NCBI GenBank assembly: GCA_039814545.1
Contig: JBCCBB010000006.1
Location: 4,256 to 68,255, forward strand
Length of the DNA: 64,000 nucleotides
Direction of reading: 5' to 3'
From: CALBPI01 sp039814545
Lineage (GTDB): Bacteria; Pseudomonadota; Gammaproteobacteria; Steroidobacterales; Woeseiaceae
In this document: positions 52,581 through 61,408 of the stretch, piece by piece
Layout of the letters: the number at the start of each line of letters is the position of its first letter
Position numbering within the stretch: position 1 is the stretch's first letter
Translations under genes and position numbers: made by a program
Notes under the pieces: model-generated
Told to the model about the DNA's origin: nothing
Seen by the model: only the letters and a program-made list of their open reading frames with translations
The model's database searches: none

Positions 52581-54068
52581 ATGGCGCAGTTCCTTCCCGT
52601 TGACCCGTTCGACCTCGTAATTTTTGGTGGCACGGGCGACCTTTCGAAACGCAAGCTCCTGCCTGCGCTGTTCCACCGTGACAGCGACGGCCAGTTCCCG
52701 CCCGGAAGTCGGATCGTTGGTGCTTCGCGCAGCCAGTTGTCCAACGAAGAATTCATCGCGCTCGTGCGCCAGGCGCTCGAAACGCACCTCTCGAGTGACG
52801 CGCTCGATGACGAGGTCTGGCAGCGTTTTTCTGCGCGGCTGAGTTATCACGCGCTCGACATCACCACGCCCGATGGCTGGCCCGAGCTTGTGGCGGCACT
52901 CAGCGATGCGCCTGCGGACGCTGAAGGTGGCACACGGTGCCGCGTGTTTTACATGGCAACCGCGCCGCGCCTGTTCGGTGAGACGGCGCATCGGCTGTCG
53001 GAAATCGGGGCCATCGACTCGGGCGCGCGCATCGTGCTCGAGAAACCCGTTGGCAGTGACCGCGAGAGTGCGCGCGCCATCAACGACGCCGTCGGTCAGT
53101 GCTTCGAGGAAGGCAACATCTTCCGTATCGATCACTACCTGGGTAAGGAAACGGTGCAGAACCTGCTTGCGCTGCGCTTTGCCAATGCGCTGCTCGCGCC
53201 GCTCTGGAACCGAACCCACATCGACCACGTGCAGATCACGGTCTCAGAGAATCTGGGTGCCGGCAATCGTGCGCAGTACTACAACCACAGCGGTGCGCTG
53301 CGCGACATGGTGCAAAACCACCTGCTGCAGTTGCTGTGTCTCGTGGCCATGGAGCCGCCGCAGAGCATGCACCACGACGACATTCGCAATGAGAAAATAA
53401 AAGTGCTCAAGGCGCTGCGGCCCAGTGATGCGGCAACGGTCGGCCGCGTGACGGTACGTGGCCAGTACGCCGCGGGCGCGATCGACGGCGAAGCAGTTCC
53501 CGGTTACGCCGACGAGCTGGGTGAGACGAGCGACATCGAGACCTTCGTGGCCGTTCGCGCCGACATCGACAACTGGCGCTGGAACGACACGCCGTTCTAC
53601 CTGCGCACGGGCAAGCGCCTGCCCCGCAAGGCGTCTGAGATCGTGATCCAGTTCAGCGGTGTGGCGCACTCGATCTTCCCGCAGGAGGCGGGTGGCCTCG
53701 AGGCGAACCGTCTCGTCATTCGCCTGCAGCCCAACGAAGGCATGAAGCTCACGATGGTGACCAAGGAGCCCGGCCCCGGCGGCTTCAAGCTGCGCTCGCT
53801 GCCGCTCAACCTGAGCTTCAACGAGACCTACCAGGTGCGCTACCCCGACGCCTACGAACGCCTGCTCATGGAGGTGCTGCGTGGCAACCCCGCACTGTTC
53901 ATGCGCCGCGACGAAGTGGATGCGGCCTGGGCCTGGATCGACGGCATCATCGCGTCCTGGCAGGAAGCGGGCACGAGCGCACTGCCGTACCAGGCAGGCA
54001 CCTGGGGCCCGACGGCCTCAGCGCTGCTACTCGATCGTGACGGTCGCGAGTGGTACCAGGAACCATGA
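52581..54068 (+). CDS. zwf: Glucose-6-phosphate 1-dehydrogenase
   Basis: This 495-residue enzyme converts glucose 6-phosphate to 6-phosphogluconolactone with NAD(P)+. The N-terminal nucleotide motif F-G-G-T-G-D-L-S-K-R-K-L is intact, and the active-site block is F-R-I-D-H-Y-L-G-K-E. Length matches the family. An AGGGG site precedes the ATG. It is the first gene of zwf-pgl-edd-eda and its stop overlaps the pgl start (ATGA, 54065-54068). Regulation by HexR is suggested by the upstream palindromes. Confidence 0.97.
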   Translation: MAQFLPVDPFDLVIFGGTGDLSKRKLLPALFHRDSDGQFPPGSRIVGASRSQLSNEEFIALVRQALETHLSSDALDDEVWQRFSARLSYHALDITTPDGWPELVAALSDAPADAEGGTRCRVFYMATAPRLFGETAHRLSEIGAIDSGARIVLEKPVGSDRESARAINDAVGQCFEEGNIFRIDHYLGKETVQNLLALRFANALLAPLWNRTHIDHVQITVSENLGAGNRAQYYNHSGALRDMVQNHLLQLLCLVAMEPPQSMHHDDIRNEKIKVLKALRPSDAATVGRVTVRGQYAAGAIDGEAVPGYADELGETSDIETFVAVRADIDNWRWNDTPFYLRTGKRLPRKASEIVIQFSGVAHSIFPQEAGGLEANRLVIRLQPNEGMKLTMVTKEPGPGGFKLRSLPLNLSFNETYQVRYPDAYERLLMEVLRGNPALFMRRDEVDAAWAWIDGIIASWQEAGTSALPYQAGTWGPTASALLLDRDGREWYQEP

Positions 54069-54760
54069 GCCAGTTTATCCAGCAGTTTTTTGACTCGCGT
54101 GAGCGCGCGGCCATTGCGCTGGCCGACGCGATTGCGGCCCAGTTGGACGCCGCCGTCACTGCGCGTGGTCACGCCACGCTCGTTGCGAGTGGCGGCAGCT
54201 CGCCGTTGGCCGCATTCCGCGCGCTGTCGGCGCGCGATATCGACTGGTCCAAAGTCACTGTGTTGCCGTCCGATGAACGTTGGGTGCCCGAGACGAATGG
54301 CGCCAGCAACGGCGGCATGCTCGACCGTGAGCTGCGGCGCAACGCAGCGGCCAGGGCGCAACGTGTGAGCCTGTTTGCCGAGGGGCTCGAGGGCGCAGAG
54401 GCGGTCGCTGCGATTGACGCCCGGCTCAAGGCGTTGTCGCGACCCTTCGACGTCGTGCTGCTCGGGATGGGCGGCGACGGGCACACGGCGTCGCTGTTTC
54501 CCGATGACCCTGATATCGAAGCGCAGCTGGCGAGCCGCGACGACGTTGTCTTCGCGCGCCCACCGAGCCAGGACGTGGCGCGCCTGAGCCTCACGCCGCG
54601 CGCGCTGCTCGACGCGCATCACATTGCGTTGCTGTTCTTCGGCCAGGACAAGGCCGAGGTCTTCGCGCAGGCCTCGGCGGGCGGCGAGCTTGCGGAGTTG
54701 CCCGTGCGCGTCGTGCTGCGCCAGCAAATCGTGCCCGTCACGACCTACCACGCCCTCTAG
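54065..54760 (+). CDS. pgl: 6-phosphogluconolactonase
   Basis: This 231-residue enzyme hydrolyses 6-phosphogluconolactone to 6-phosphogluconate. ATG 54065 overlaps the zwf stop; ATG 54050 lies further inside zwf and is less likely. Family motifs are A-S-G-G-S-S-P-L, V-L-P-S-D-E-R-W-V-P and L-L-G-M-G-G-D-G-H-T-A-S-L-F-P. The gene order and overlap show coupled translation with zwf. Confidence 0.95.
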   Translation: MSQFIQQFFDSRERAAIALADAIAAQLDAAVTARGHATLVASGGSSPLAAFRALSARDIDWSKVTVLPSDERWVPETNGASNGGMLDRELRRNAAARAQRVSLFAEGLEGAEAVAAIDARLKALSRPFDVVLLGMGGDGHTASLFPDDPDIEAQLASRDDVVFARPPSQDVARLSLTPRALLDAHHIALLFFGQDKAEVFAQASAGGELAELPVRVVLRQQIVPVTTYHAL

Positions 54761-54770
54761 AGGAAGGACG

Positions 54771-56642
54771 ATGCTGAACGACACGCTCCATCGCGTCACT
54801 GAGCGCATCATCGAGCGCAGTGCCGAGACGCGCGCCGATTACCTCGCGCAGGTCGACGCCGCGCGCCGCGAGGGCCCGCACCGCAGCGAATTGTCGTGCG
54901 GCAACCTGGCGCACGGGTTCGCCGCGCACGATGCCGACGGCAAGAAAGTGTTGGCGGGTCGCGAGCGCCCCAACGTCGCGATTGTTTCTGCTTACAACGA
55001 CATGCTCTCCGCACACCAGCCGCTGGGCGATTATCCGCCGTTGCTCAAGGCTGCCGCGTGGAAGGCGGGCGGCTTTGCGCAGTTCGCGGGCGGCGTGCCG
55101 GCCATGTGCGACGGGGTGACACAGGGCCAGCCGGGCATGGACCTGTCGCTGTTCAGTCGCGACGTCATCGCCATGGCCACGGCGGTCGCGCTTTCGCACA
55201 ACATGTTCGATAGTGCGTTGTGCCTTGGCGTGTGCGACAAGATCGTACCCGGGCTTGTCATTGGCGCGCTCGCGTTCGGCCATCTTCCTGTGATCTTTGT
55301 GCCTGCGGGTCCCATGACCTCGGGCATGACCAATGCCGCCAAGGCGCAGGCGCGCCAGCTCTACGCCCAGGGCAAGATTGGTCGCGAAGAATTGCTCCAG
55401 GCTGAGTCCAAGTCCTACCACTCGCCGGGCACCTGCACCTTTTACGGCACCGCCAACTCGAACCAGTTGCTCATGGAGTTCATGGGGCTGCAGTTGCCCG
55501 GGACCTCGTTTGTGAATCCGCACACGCGTCTGCGCGGCGCGTTGACGCGCGCAGCGGCGGAACGTGCCGTGGCCATCAGCGGGCTGTCCGATGACTACAC
55601 GCCCATGGCGCGCGTGTTTGACGAGAAGGCGCTCGTCAACGGCGTCGTGGGTTTGCTGGCGTCGGGCGGCTCCACCAACCACACGATCCACCTTGTGGCC
55701 ATGGGCGCCGCTGCCGGTATCCAGATCAACTGGGACGACCTGAGCGACCTGTCGGGCGTCACACCGCTGCTCGCGCGCGTGTATCCCAATGGCCAGGCTG
55801 ACGTGAACCACTTTGAAGCGGCGGGCGGTATTCCCTTCATGATTCGCGAGCTGCTGTCCGCGGGTCTGCTGCACGAAGACGTGCACACGATTGCAGGCGA
55901 GGGCCTCTCGAACTACACGCAGGAAGCGGTGCTCGGCGACCCCGACGAAAACGGTCTCGACACCGTGCGCTGGCAGCCCGGTCGCGATGCGTCGATGGAC
56001 GAGGACGTACTGCGTCCCGCAGCCAACGCTTTCGCGCCGACGGGTGGTCTCAAGCTGATGCAGGGCAATCTGGGTCGTGCCATGACCAAGACGTCGGCCG
56101 TCGATCCGTCGCGCCATGTCATCGAGGCACCTGTGCGGGTCTTTAATTCGCAGCACGCGGTCGTGGACGCGTTCAAGGCCGGCGAGCTCGACCGCGATGT
56201 CATCGTCGTCGTGCTCTACCAGGGCCCGCGCGCCAACGGCATGCCCGAGCTGCACAAGTTGCTGCCGCCGCTGGGCGTGCTGCAGGACCGCGGCTTCCGC
56301 GTTGCACTCGTCACCGACGGACGCATGTCGGGCGCATCGGGTAAGGTACCCTCGGCGATCCAGGTCTGCCCCGAGGCGCTAGCCGGTGGCCCGCTCGCGA
56401 AACTGCGCGATGGCGATGTCGTGACGCTCGATGCCACGCGCGGTGTGTTGGAAGCCCACGTTGACGCGGAGACGCTCGCCGCGCGCGAGCCCGCGTTGTC
56501 CTGTGACCCGTCACATGAGATCGGCATGGGCCGCGAGCTGTTTGCCGCGATGCGACGTATCGCAAGCAATCCCGAGGCGGGCGGCAACGCGCTGCCGATC
56601 GACCGCAGCGTGGTCCGCAATGGCGTCACCGCTGATGTCTGA
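54771..56642 (+). CDS. edd: Phosphogluconate dehydratase
   Basis: This 623-residue Fe-S enzyme dehydrates 6-phosphogluconate to KDPG. ATG 54771 has a GAGGAAGG ribosome site, 10 bases after pgl. The IlvD/Edd family signatures are present: CDGVTQGQPGMDLSLFSRD with a cluster Cys, the C-L-G-V-C-D-K-I-V-P-G block with another, SKSYHSPGTCTFYGT with a third, and VTDGRMSGASGK near the C-terminus. The 3' end overlaps eda by 8 bases (56635-56642). Confidence 0.97.
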   Translation: MLNDTLHRVTERIIERSAETRADYLAQVDAARREGPHRSELSCGNLAHGFAAHDADGKKVLAGRERPNVAIVSAYNDMLSAHQPLGDYPPLLKAAAWKAGGFAQFAGGVPAMCDGVTQGQPGMDLSLFSRDVIAMATAVALSHNMFDSALCLGVCDKIVPGLVIGALAFGHLPVIFVPAGPMTSGMTNAAKAQARQLYAQGKIGREELLQAESKSYHSPGTCTFYGTANSNQLLMEFMGLQLPGTSFVNPHTRLRGALTRAAAERAVAISGLSDDYTPMARVFDEKALVNGVVGLLASGGSTNHTIHLVAMGAAAGIQINWDDLSDLSGVTPLLARVYPNGQADVNHFEAAGGIPFMIRELLSAGLLHEDVHTIAGEGLSNYTQEAVLGDPDENGLDTVRWQPGRDASMDEDVLRPAANAFAPTGGLKLMQGNLGRAMTKTSAVDPSRHVIEAPVRVFNSQHAVVDAFKAGELDRDVIVVVLYQGPRANGMPELHKLLPPLGVLQDRGFRVALVTDGRMSGASGKVPSAIQVCPEALAGGPLAKLRDGDVVTLDATRGVLEAHVDAETLAAREPALSCDPSHEIGMGRELFAAMRRIASNPEAGGNALPIDRSVVRNGVTADV

Positions 56643-57270
56643 AATCCACGCAATGATGGCCGTGTCGCCCGTGATTCCCGTCGTGGCCATGCCTGACGGT
56701 GCCGATGCCGTGGCGCTGGGTCGCGCACTCGCCGATGGTGGCGTCGGTATTATCGAGGTCACGCTGCGCACGCCGGGTGCCGTTGATGCGATTGCGGCGC
56801 TCGCCCGCGACGGCGCATTAACGGTTGGCGCTGGCACGGTGTGGCGCGAAGACCAGGCGCGCGCTGTTGTCGACGCGGGTGCTGAGTTCATCGTGACGCC
56901 GGGTCGGTCGCTTCCGGTCTGGGAGGTCTGCCAGGAGACGGGCGTGCCGCTGCTGCCGGGCGCGCAGACCACGAGTGAGATTGCTGACTGGGTCGCGCGC
57001 GGTCTCGAGGCAGTGAAGTTCTTTCCGGCGCAGTACGCGGGCAGTATTGGTGCGCTCAAGTCGTTCGCGGCGGTGTTTTCCGGCCTGAAATTTTGCCCGA
57101 CGGGCGGCGTCAGCGCGGGCAACCTCGCGGACTACCTGGCCGTACCGGCCGTCGCCTGTGTCGGCGGCTCCTGGCTTACACCAGCGGCCGATATTTCGGC
57201 TGGCAACTGGTCCGCGATCTCGACGCGCTGCCGTGAGGCTCTGAAGATCGCATCGGGGGCATGCGGCTGA
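56635..57270 (+). CDS. eda: KDPG aldolase
   Basis: This 211-residue class I aldolase splits KDPG into pyruvate and glyceraldehyde 3-phosphate. The start is ATG 56635, inside the end of edd; the frame continues further upstream but that part lies within edd. Active-site residues are visible: the Glu in I-I-E-V-T-L-R-T, VGAGTVWRED, the Schiff-base Lys in A-V-K-F-F-P-A and the phosphate loop C-P-T-G-G-V-S. It ends the Entner-Doudoroff operon. Confidence 0.95.
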   Translation: MSEIHAMMAVSPVIPVVAMPDGADAVALGRALADGGVGIIEVTLRTPGAVDAIAALARDGALTVGAGTVWREDQARAVVDAGAEFIVTPGRSLPVWEVCQETGVPLLPGAQTTSEIADWVARGLEAVKFFPAQYAGSIGALKSFAAVFSGLKFCPTGGVSAGNLADYLAVPAVACVGGSWLTPAADISAGNWSAISTRCREALKIASGACG

Positions 57271-57324
57271 AATCTTTTTGGCCGCGCCCCGGTCAGCTCG
57301 CGGGACACTCACTGGAGCACAACC

Positions 57325-57786
57325 ATGACCCGCACAATCATTGCGCTGCGCAGCCTTGCAGCGATTTTCCTGTTGAGCCTTTCGGCAGTTGCCGCTGCAG
57401 ACAAAGACCCCGTCTACACGGGCGTCTTTTCGAAGAATGCCCTCAAGGGCTACGACGCCGTCGCCTACTTTGAAGCCGGTGAGCCGCGCAAGGGCGACGC
57501 TGACTACGCGTTCGAATGGCAGGGCGCACGCTGGCTGTTTGAGAGCGCCGAGAACCGAGACGCCTTTGTCGCGAATCCTGAGCGTTACGCGCCCCAGTAC
57601 GGCGGCTACTGCGCCTGGGCCGTATCGCAGGGCTACACGGCGAGCGGTGACCCTAACGTATGGGCCATCGTCGATGACAAGCTCTACATCAACTACAACA
57701 AAAAGATTGGCGAGCGTTGGTCGGTCGATCCCAAGGGCTTTATCGTTCTGGCCGACAGCAACTGGCCCAAGGTGCTGACCGACTAA
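57325..57786 (+). CDS. Exported YHS domain protein
   Basis: This 153-residue protein has a signal peptide (MTRTIIALRSLAAIFLLSLSA, cleavage after A-A-A). The mature part is a YHS-type domain: V-A-Y-F-E-A-G-E-P, W-Q-G-A-R-W-L-F, RDAFVANPERYAPQYGGYCAWAV. YHS domains often bind metals or thiols and are found with copper or mercury proteins, but this one has only one Cys. Its role is unknown. It starts 54 bases after eda and ends with a CTAA overlap against the histidine kinase (57783-57786). Confidence 0.82.
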   Translation: MTRTIIALRSLAAIFLLSLSAVAAADKDPVYTGVFSKNALKGYDAVAYFEAGEPRKGDADYAFEWQGARWLFESAENRDAFVANPERYAPQYGGYCAWAVSQGYTASGDPNVWAIVDDKLYINYNKKIGERWSVDPKGFIVLADSNWPKVLTD

Positions 57787-58901
57787 CGACGTCGACGGCT
57801 CGCCAGCGTTTCAGCAAGCAGCGCAGTGAGGCTGTGGGCGTCAAACGGTTTCGTAACGACGGCCGCAAAGGCCTGCGTTTCGGCCGGGGGCGACTCCGCA
57901 CCGAATGCCGTCGCAATGACGGGCGCTGTTTGCCGCCGCTGCGCGAGCCAGGCGGCGAGCGCTTCGGCACCACCGTCATAGAGCACGGCCTCGGCCAGCA
58001 CGATGTCGGGGCGCACGCCCTGCGTCAGCTGATCGAGTGCACGGCTGTAGCCCCGCGCAAGGACCACGTCGTAGCCGGCGCCGGCGACAATGCCGTAGGC
58101 CTCCATGAGCGCTACGGGTGCATCGTCCACGATGAGTACCGTGCCCTGGCCCGGTACGAGCACGCGCGGTGTTCGCGGTGGGACGGGGCCGTCAGCCGGT
58201 ATCAGTGGTGCCTGCAGCGTGACACGCGCGCCGCGGCCCTGTGCAGGCTCAATCACGACATCGCCGTCGAGCGCTGCCATCGCGAGTAGTGCGTGGCTGA
58301 GCCCCAGGCCCGCCCCCGGCATACGTCGCGTTGTGGTGAGCGGATCGAATTCGCGACCGGATAACACCGGGTCGAAGCCCGGGCCGTTGTCGCTGACAGC
58401 GATGTGCCAGTGGCCGTTGTCGGTCCCAAGGTGGACTTCAATTTGGCCGCGTTCGTCGGTCGCGCGTACGGCGTTGGCCAGGATGTGCAGCAGCGCCTCG
58501 TAGACAAGTGTCGGGTCGGTGACGACGGCAAGTTCGTCGTGTTCTGAAACGAGTCGAACGCTGCCCTCGGCTGCGGTCCAGTGCGCGAAGCGGTCCATCA
58601 CTTCTTTGATTTCGGCCACGAGGTCGACGCCGCGGGTCGCGGGCTCGCGTCGCACACTGAGGCGGTCCAGCGCTGCGACAAGCTTGGCAATGCGTTCGCC
58701 GGCCGTGCGCACGTGACCCAGTGCATCTCGGTTCGCCGCATCTGCACCCAGCAGGGCGAGGTCCACGTGCCCGAGCAGCACCGTAAGCTGATTGTTAAGT
58801 TCGTGGGAGATTCGGGCCACAGTCTCGCCAATGGCGCGAACGCGGGTCTGGCGGTCGTCTCTGACCGGGGCGTGGGCCTGCGATTGCGACGCATCAACCA
58901 T
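57783..58901 (-). CDS. Histidine kinase with C-terminal pseudo-receiver
   Basis: This 372-residue soluble protein has a HisKA-like helix with His33 in R-I-S-H-E-L-N-N-Q-L. Its ATPase domain has the N box I-L-A-N-A-V-R-A, G1 D-N-G-P-G-F-D and G2 G-A-G-L-G-L-S-H. The C-terminal ~120 residues form a receiver with the acidic pair in L-I-V-D-D and Lys351 in T-K-P-F. The phosphoacceptor Asp is replaced by Glu304 (D-I-V-L-A-E, codon at 57990-57992). It has no sensor or membrane segment in the N-terminal 20 residues. The signal and partner are unknown. The receiver is probably locked or regulatory only. Confidence 0.85.
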   Translation of the reverse strand: MVDASQSQAHAPVRDDRQTRVRAIGETVARISHELNNQLTVLLGHVDLALLGADAANRDALGHVRTAGERIAKLVAALDRLSVRREPATRGVDLVAEIKEVMDRFAHWTAAEGSVRLVSEHDELAVVTDPTLVYEALLHILANAVRATDERGQIEVHLGTDNGHWHIAVSDNGPGFDPVLSGREFDPLTTTRRMPGAGLGLSHALLAMAALDGDVVIEPAQGRGARVTLQAPLIPADGPVPPRTPRVLVPGQGTVLIVDDAPVALMEAYGIVAGAGYDVVLARGYSRALDQLTQGVRPDIVLAEAVLYDGGAEALAAWLAQRRQTAPVIATAFGAESPPAETQAFAAVVTKPFDAHSLTALLAETLASRRRR

Positions 58902-58973
58902 TTGCGAACGGTATCACCGGATTGTTGCATGCGTCACGCGCGCGTTCGGGCGCGATGGGGTACGCTCGGGACC

Positions 58974-59738
58974 ATGTTCCACCGACCCACAGTGCAGGGC
59001 GTCGCAGGCGCGACGCGGCCGCGTCGTATTGTCGTGCTGAACCCCAAGGGTGGGAGTGGCAAGACGACTTTGGCGACTAATATTGCGGCTTACCTCGCGC
59101 GCATTGGTGGCAATCCGGCGCTCATTGACCACGACCCCCAGGGGTCGGCCATGCACTGGCTGGCCGTTCGGCCCGAAACGGCCCCGGTCATACATGGTGT
59201 TCCGGCCTATCAACGGCGCATGAATGTCACGCGGAGTTTTCAGCTTCGCGTGCCGCCCGAGTGTGGTTATGTCGTAGTGGACTCGCCTGCGGGTTATGAC
59301 GCGGCGCAGCTGCGCGAGCTGACGCGCGAAGCCGACAAGGTGGTCATGCCGGTACTGCCGTCGCGTTTCGACATTCATGCCGCGTCGCGTGCGATCGCAG
59401 ACCTGTTGCTGGTCGCAAAACTCGATCGTTCGCGCGGCCAGTTGGGCGTCGTCGCCAACCGCACGCGCCGCAACACTAAGGTGTTCGAGACGCTCATGCG
59501 GTTCCTGGCCAGTCTCGATATTCCCGTGGTCACCATCCTGCGTGATGCCCAGGTCTACGTGCGCGCTTCGGAGGAGGGGCTCGGCATCTACGACCTCAAG
59601 CCCTACGAGTTTGCGGCGGAACTGCCGGCCTGGCAGTCACTGACGGGCTTTGTCACGCGCGGCGCCGGTGCGCTCGACGGCTCAGCCGGTGGGGACGATG
59701 CTCGAGTCCGTGTCAATGCGTTCGAGTACGATCGATGA
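58974..59738 (+). CDS. Orphan ParA-family ATPase
   Basis: This 254-residue protein starts at ATG 58974; ATG 58929 is in frame upstream. The deviant Walker A motif K-G-G-S-G-K-T-T sits near residue 25. The switch I region D-H-D-P-Q-G-S and Walker B Y-V-V-V-D-S-P-A-G follow, all typical of ParA/MinD ATPases. No ParB or parS site is nearby, so it is an orphan and may position a cellular structure rather than DNA. Its last 57 bases overlap the lrp gene tail to tail (59682-59738), which is unusual. The function is unknown. Confidence 0.8.
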   Translation: MFHRPTVQGVAGATRPRRIVVLNPKGGSGKTTLATNIAAYLARIGGNPALIDHDPQGSAMHWLAVRPETAPVIHGVPAYQRRMNVTRSFQLRVPPECGYVVVDSPAGYDAAQLRELTREADKVVMPVLPSRFDIHAASRAIADLLLVAKLDRSRGQLGVVANRTRRNTKVFETLMRFLASLDIPVVTILRDAQVYVRASEEGLGIYDLKPYEFAAELPAWQSLTGFVTRGAGALDGSAGGDDARVRVNAFEYDR

Positions 59739-60158
59739 CGTCGCGTCTTTGACGCCGGGCAGATTCAAAATCTCACGCTGAATGAAGCTGCCGAAGGCGC
59801 GCAGGTTCGGTGCCACCACGCGCAACATAAAGTCCACCGACCCCGACAGCATGTAGCAGTCGCGCACCTCGGGCAGGCCGGCGATGGCGCGGCGAAACTC
59901 TGCCGCGTATTTCATGTTCTGACGCTCAATGCTGACGGCCACGAAGGCCTCGACGTCGTAGCCCATGGCCTGCAGATCCATGTCGAGCGTGAAGCGCGAA
60001 ATCACCCCGCGGTCGTGCAGTTGGCGGGCGCGACGCTGGCAGGCGCTGGGCGACAGGCTGACGCGCTCGGCGAGTTCGACCCAAGACATCCGTGCGTCGT
60101 CCTGGAGCGCCCGCAGTATTGAGAGATCATATCGATCCAGTGTGAGGGAATCTGTCAT
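59682..60158 (-). CDS. Lrp/AsnC family transcriptional regulator
   Basis: This 158-residue regulator has an N-terminal winged helix (DLSILRALQDDARMSWVELA, then LSPSACQRRARQL). A C-terminal RAM domain follows (VEAFVAVSIERQNM, LPEVRDCYMLSGSVDFML), which binds amino acids. It diverges from hppD across 121 bases containing a perfect palindrome. Control of tyrosine catabolism through hppD is therefore likely. Lrp-type regulators commonly sit beside the aromatic amino acid genes they control. Confidence 0.9.
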   Translation of the reverse strand: MTDSLTLDRYDLSILRALQDDARMSWVELAERVSLSPSACQRRARQLHDRGVISRFTLDMDLQAMGYDVEAFVAVSIERQNMKYAAEFRRAIAGLPEVRDCYMLSGSVDFMLRVVAPNLRAFGSFIQREILNLPGVKDATSSIVLERIDTDSSIVPTG

Positions 60159-60184
60159 TGATTAGCTTTTCAACGCGTGAATCC

Positions 60185-60200
60185 TGCGTAAATATACGCA
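60185..60200. promoter_or_regulatory. TGCGTA-AATA-TACGCA palindrome, candidate Lrp operator
   Basis: TGCGTAAATATACGCA is a perfect 6+6 inverted repeat with an AT centre between lrp and hppD, 26 bases from the lrp start. The size and AT-rich centre match Lrp/AsnC sites. It could regulate both genes. Confidence 0.55.
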
Positions 60201-60279
60201 AACGTGGCTGAGAACGCGAAGATCACACGGGTGCGATTGGTATCATGGTCGTTTACCCGCCCCCACACGAGGACACGCC

Positions 60280-61383
60280 ATGGCACGCCAGGCCGCGGAG
60301 ACGCACGCGACACCCACCGGTTTCGAAAATCCCATGGGTACCGACGGATTCGAGTTCGTCGAGTACGCCGCACCCGATCCCGAAGCTCTTCGCACGCTGT
60401 TCGAGCAGATGGGCTTTCCCGTGGTCGCGCGCCACCGTTCCAAGGACGTGACGCTGCACAAACAGGGCGACATCAACTTCATCATCAACGCGGAGCCCGA
60501 CAGCTTCGCGCAGCGCTTCGCCGAGAAGCACGGCCCCTGTGCCTGCGCCATGGCATTTCGAGTCGGCGATGCGCAGTTCGCACTCGATCGTGCCGTCGAA
60601 TTGGGCGCGACGGCCGTCGACCCCGAACCGCGTCCGATGGAGCTCAACATTCCCGCGATCGAAGGTATCGGCGGCAGTCGGCTTTATCTTGTGGATCGCT
60701 ACGGCGACCAGACCATCTACGACGTCGATTTCGTGTTCGAGCCGGGCTGGGAAGACAAGATGGCGGCGGCCAGCACGAATCTGACCTACCTCGATCACCT
60801 CACGCACAACGTGAGCCGCGGGAATATGAAGACCTGGGCCGAGTTCTACGAGCGCCTGTTTAATTTCCGCGAGATTCGCTTCTTCGATATCGAAGGCAAA
60901 TCGACGGGCCTCGTGTCCAAGGCGATGACGAGCCCCTGCGGCAAGATCCGGATTCCGCTCAACGAGAGCCAGGACGATCACAGCCAGATCGAGGAATTCC
61001 TGCGCGACTACAACGGCGAAGGGATTCAGCACATCGCGCTGGGCTCACGCGACATCTACAACACAGTCGACGCGATTCGCGGCAATGGCGTGAACTTCCA
61101 GGACACGATCGAAACCTATTTCGATCTCATCGACGAGCGTATTCCGGACCACGGCGAAGACGTGGGCGAGTTGCGCAAGCGGCGCATCCTCATCGACGGT
61201 GCGCCCGGCGACGAGGGTCTGCTGCTGCAGATCTTCACGGAGAATGTGATCGGCCCGATCTTCTTCGAGATCATTCAGCGCAAGGGCAACGAAGGTTTCG
61301 GTGAGGGCAATTTCCAGGCTCTGTTCGAGTCACTCGAGCTCGATCAGATGCGCCGGGGCGTCATTCCGAATACGGAGGACTGA
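60280..61383 (+). CDS. hppD: 4-hydroxyphenylpyruvate dioxygenase
   Basis: This 367-residue non-heme iron enzyme converts 4-hydroxyphenylpyruvate to homogentisate in tyrosine degradation. GAGGA precedes the ATG. Iron ligands are visible: His in Y-L-D-H-L-T-H-N-V, His in I-Q-H-I-A-L-G, and Glu in L-Q-I-F-T-E-N-V. The C-terminal FFEIIQRKG is typical of the family. It diverges from the Lrp regulator gene. Homogentisate genes are not in the window. Confidence 0.95.
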   Translation: MARQAAETHATPTGFENPMGTDGFEFVEYAAPDPEALRTLFEQMGFPVVARHRSKDVTLHKQGDINFIINAEPDSFAQRFAEKHGPCACAMAFRVGDAQFALDRAVELGATAVDPEPRPMELNIPAIEGIGGSRLYLVDRYGDQTIYDVDFVFEPGWEDKMAAASTNLTYLDHLTHNVSRGNMKTWAEFYERLFNFREIRFFDIEGKSTGLVSKAMTSPCGKIRIPLNESQDDHSQIEEFLRDYNGEGIQHIALGSRDIYNTVDAIRGNGVNFQDTIETYFDLIDERIPDHGEDVGELRKRRILIDGAPGDEGLLLQIFTENVIGPIFFEIIQRKGNEGFGEGNFQALFESLELDQMRRGVIPNTED

Positions 61384-61408
61384 CGAGAGCCGGCCCACGG
61401 CCGCTCTC

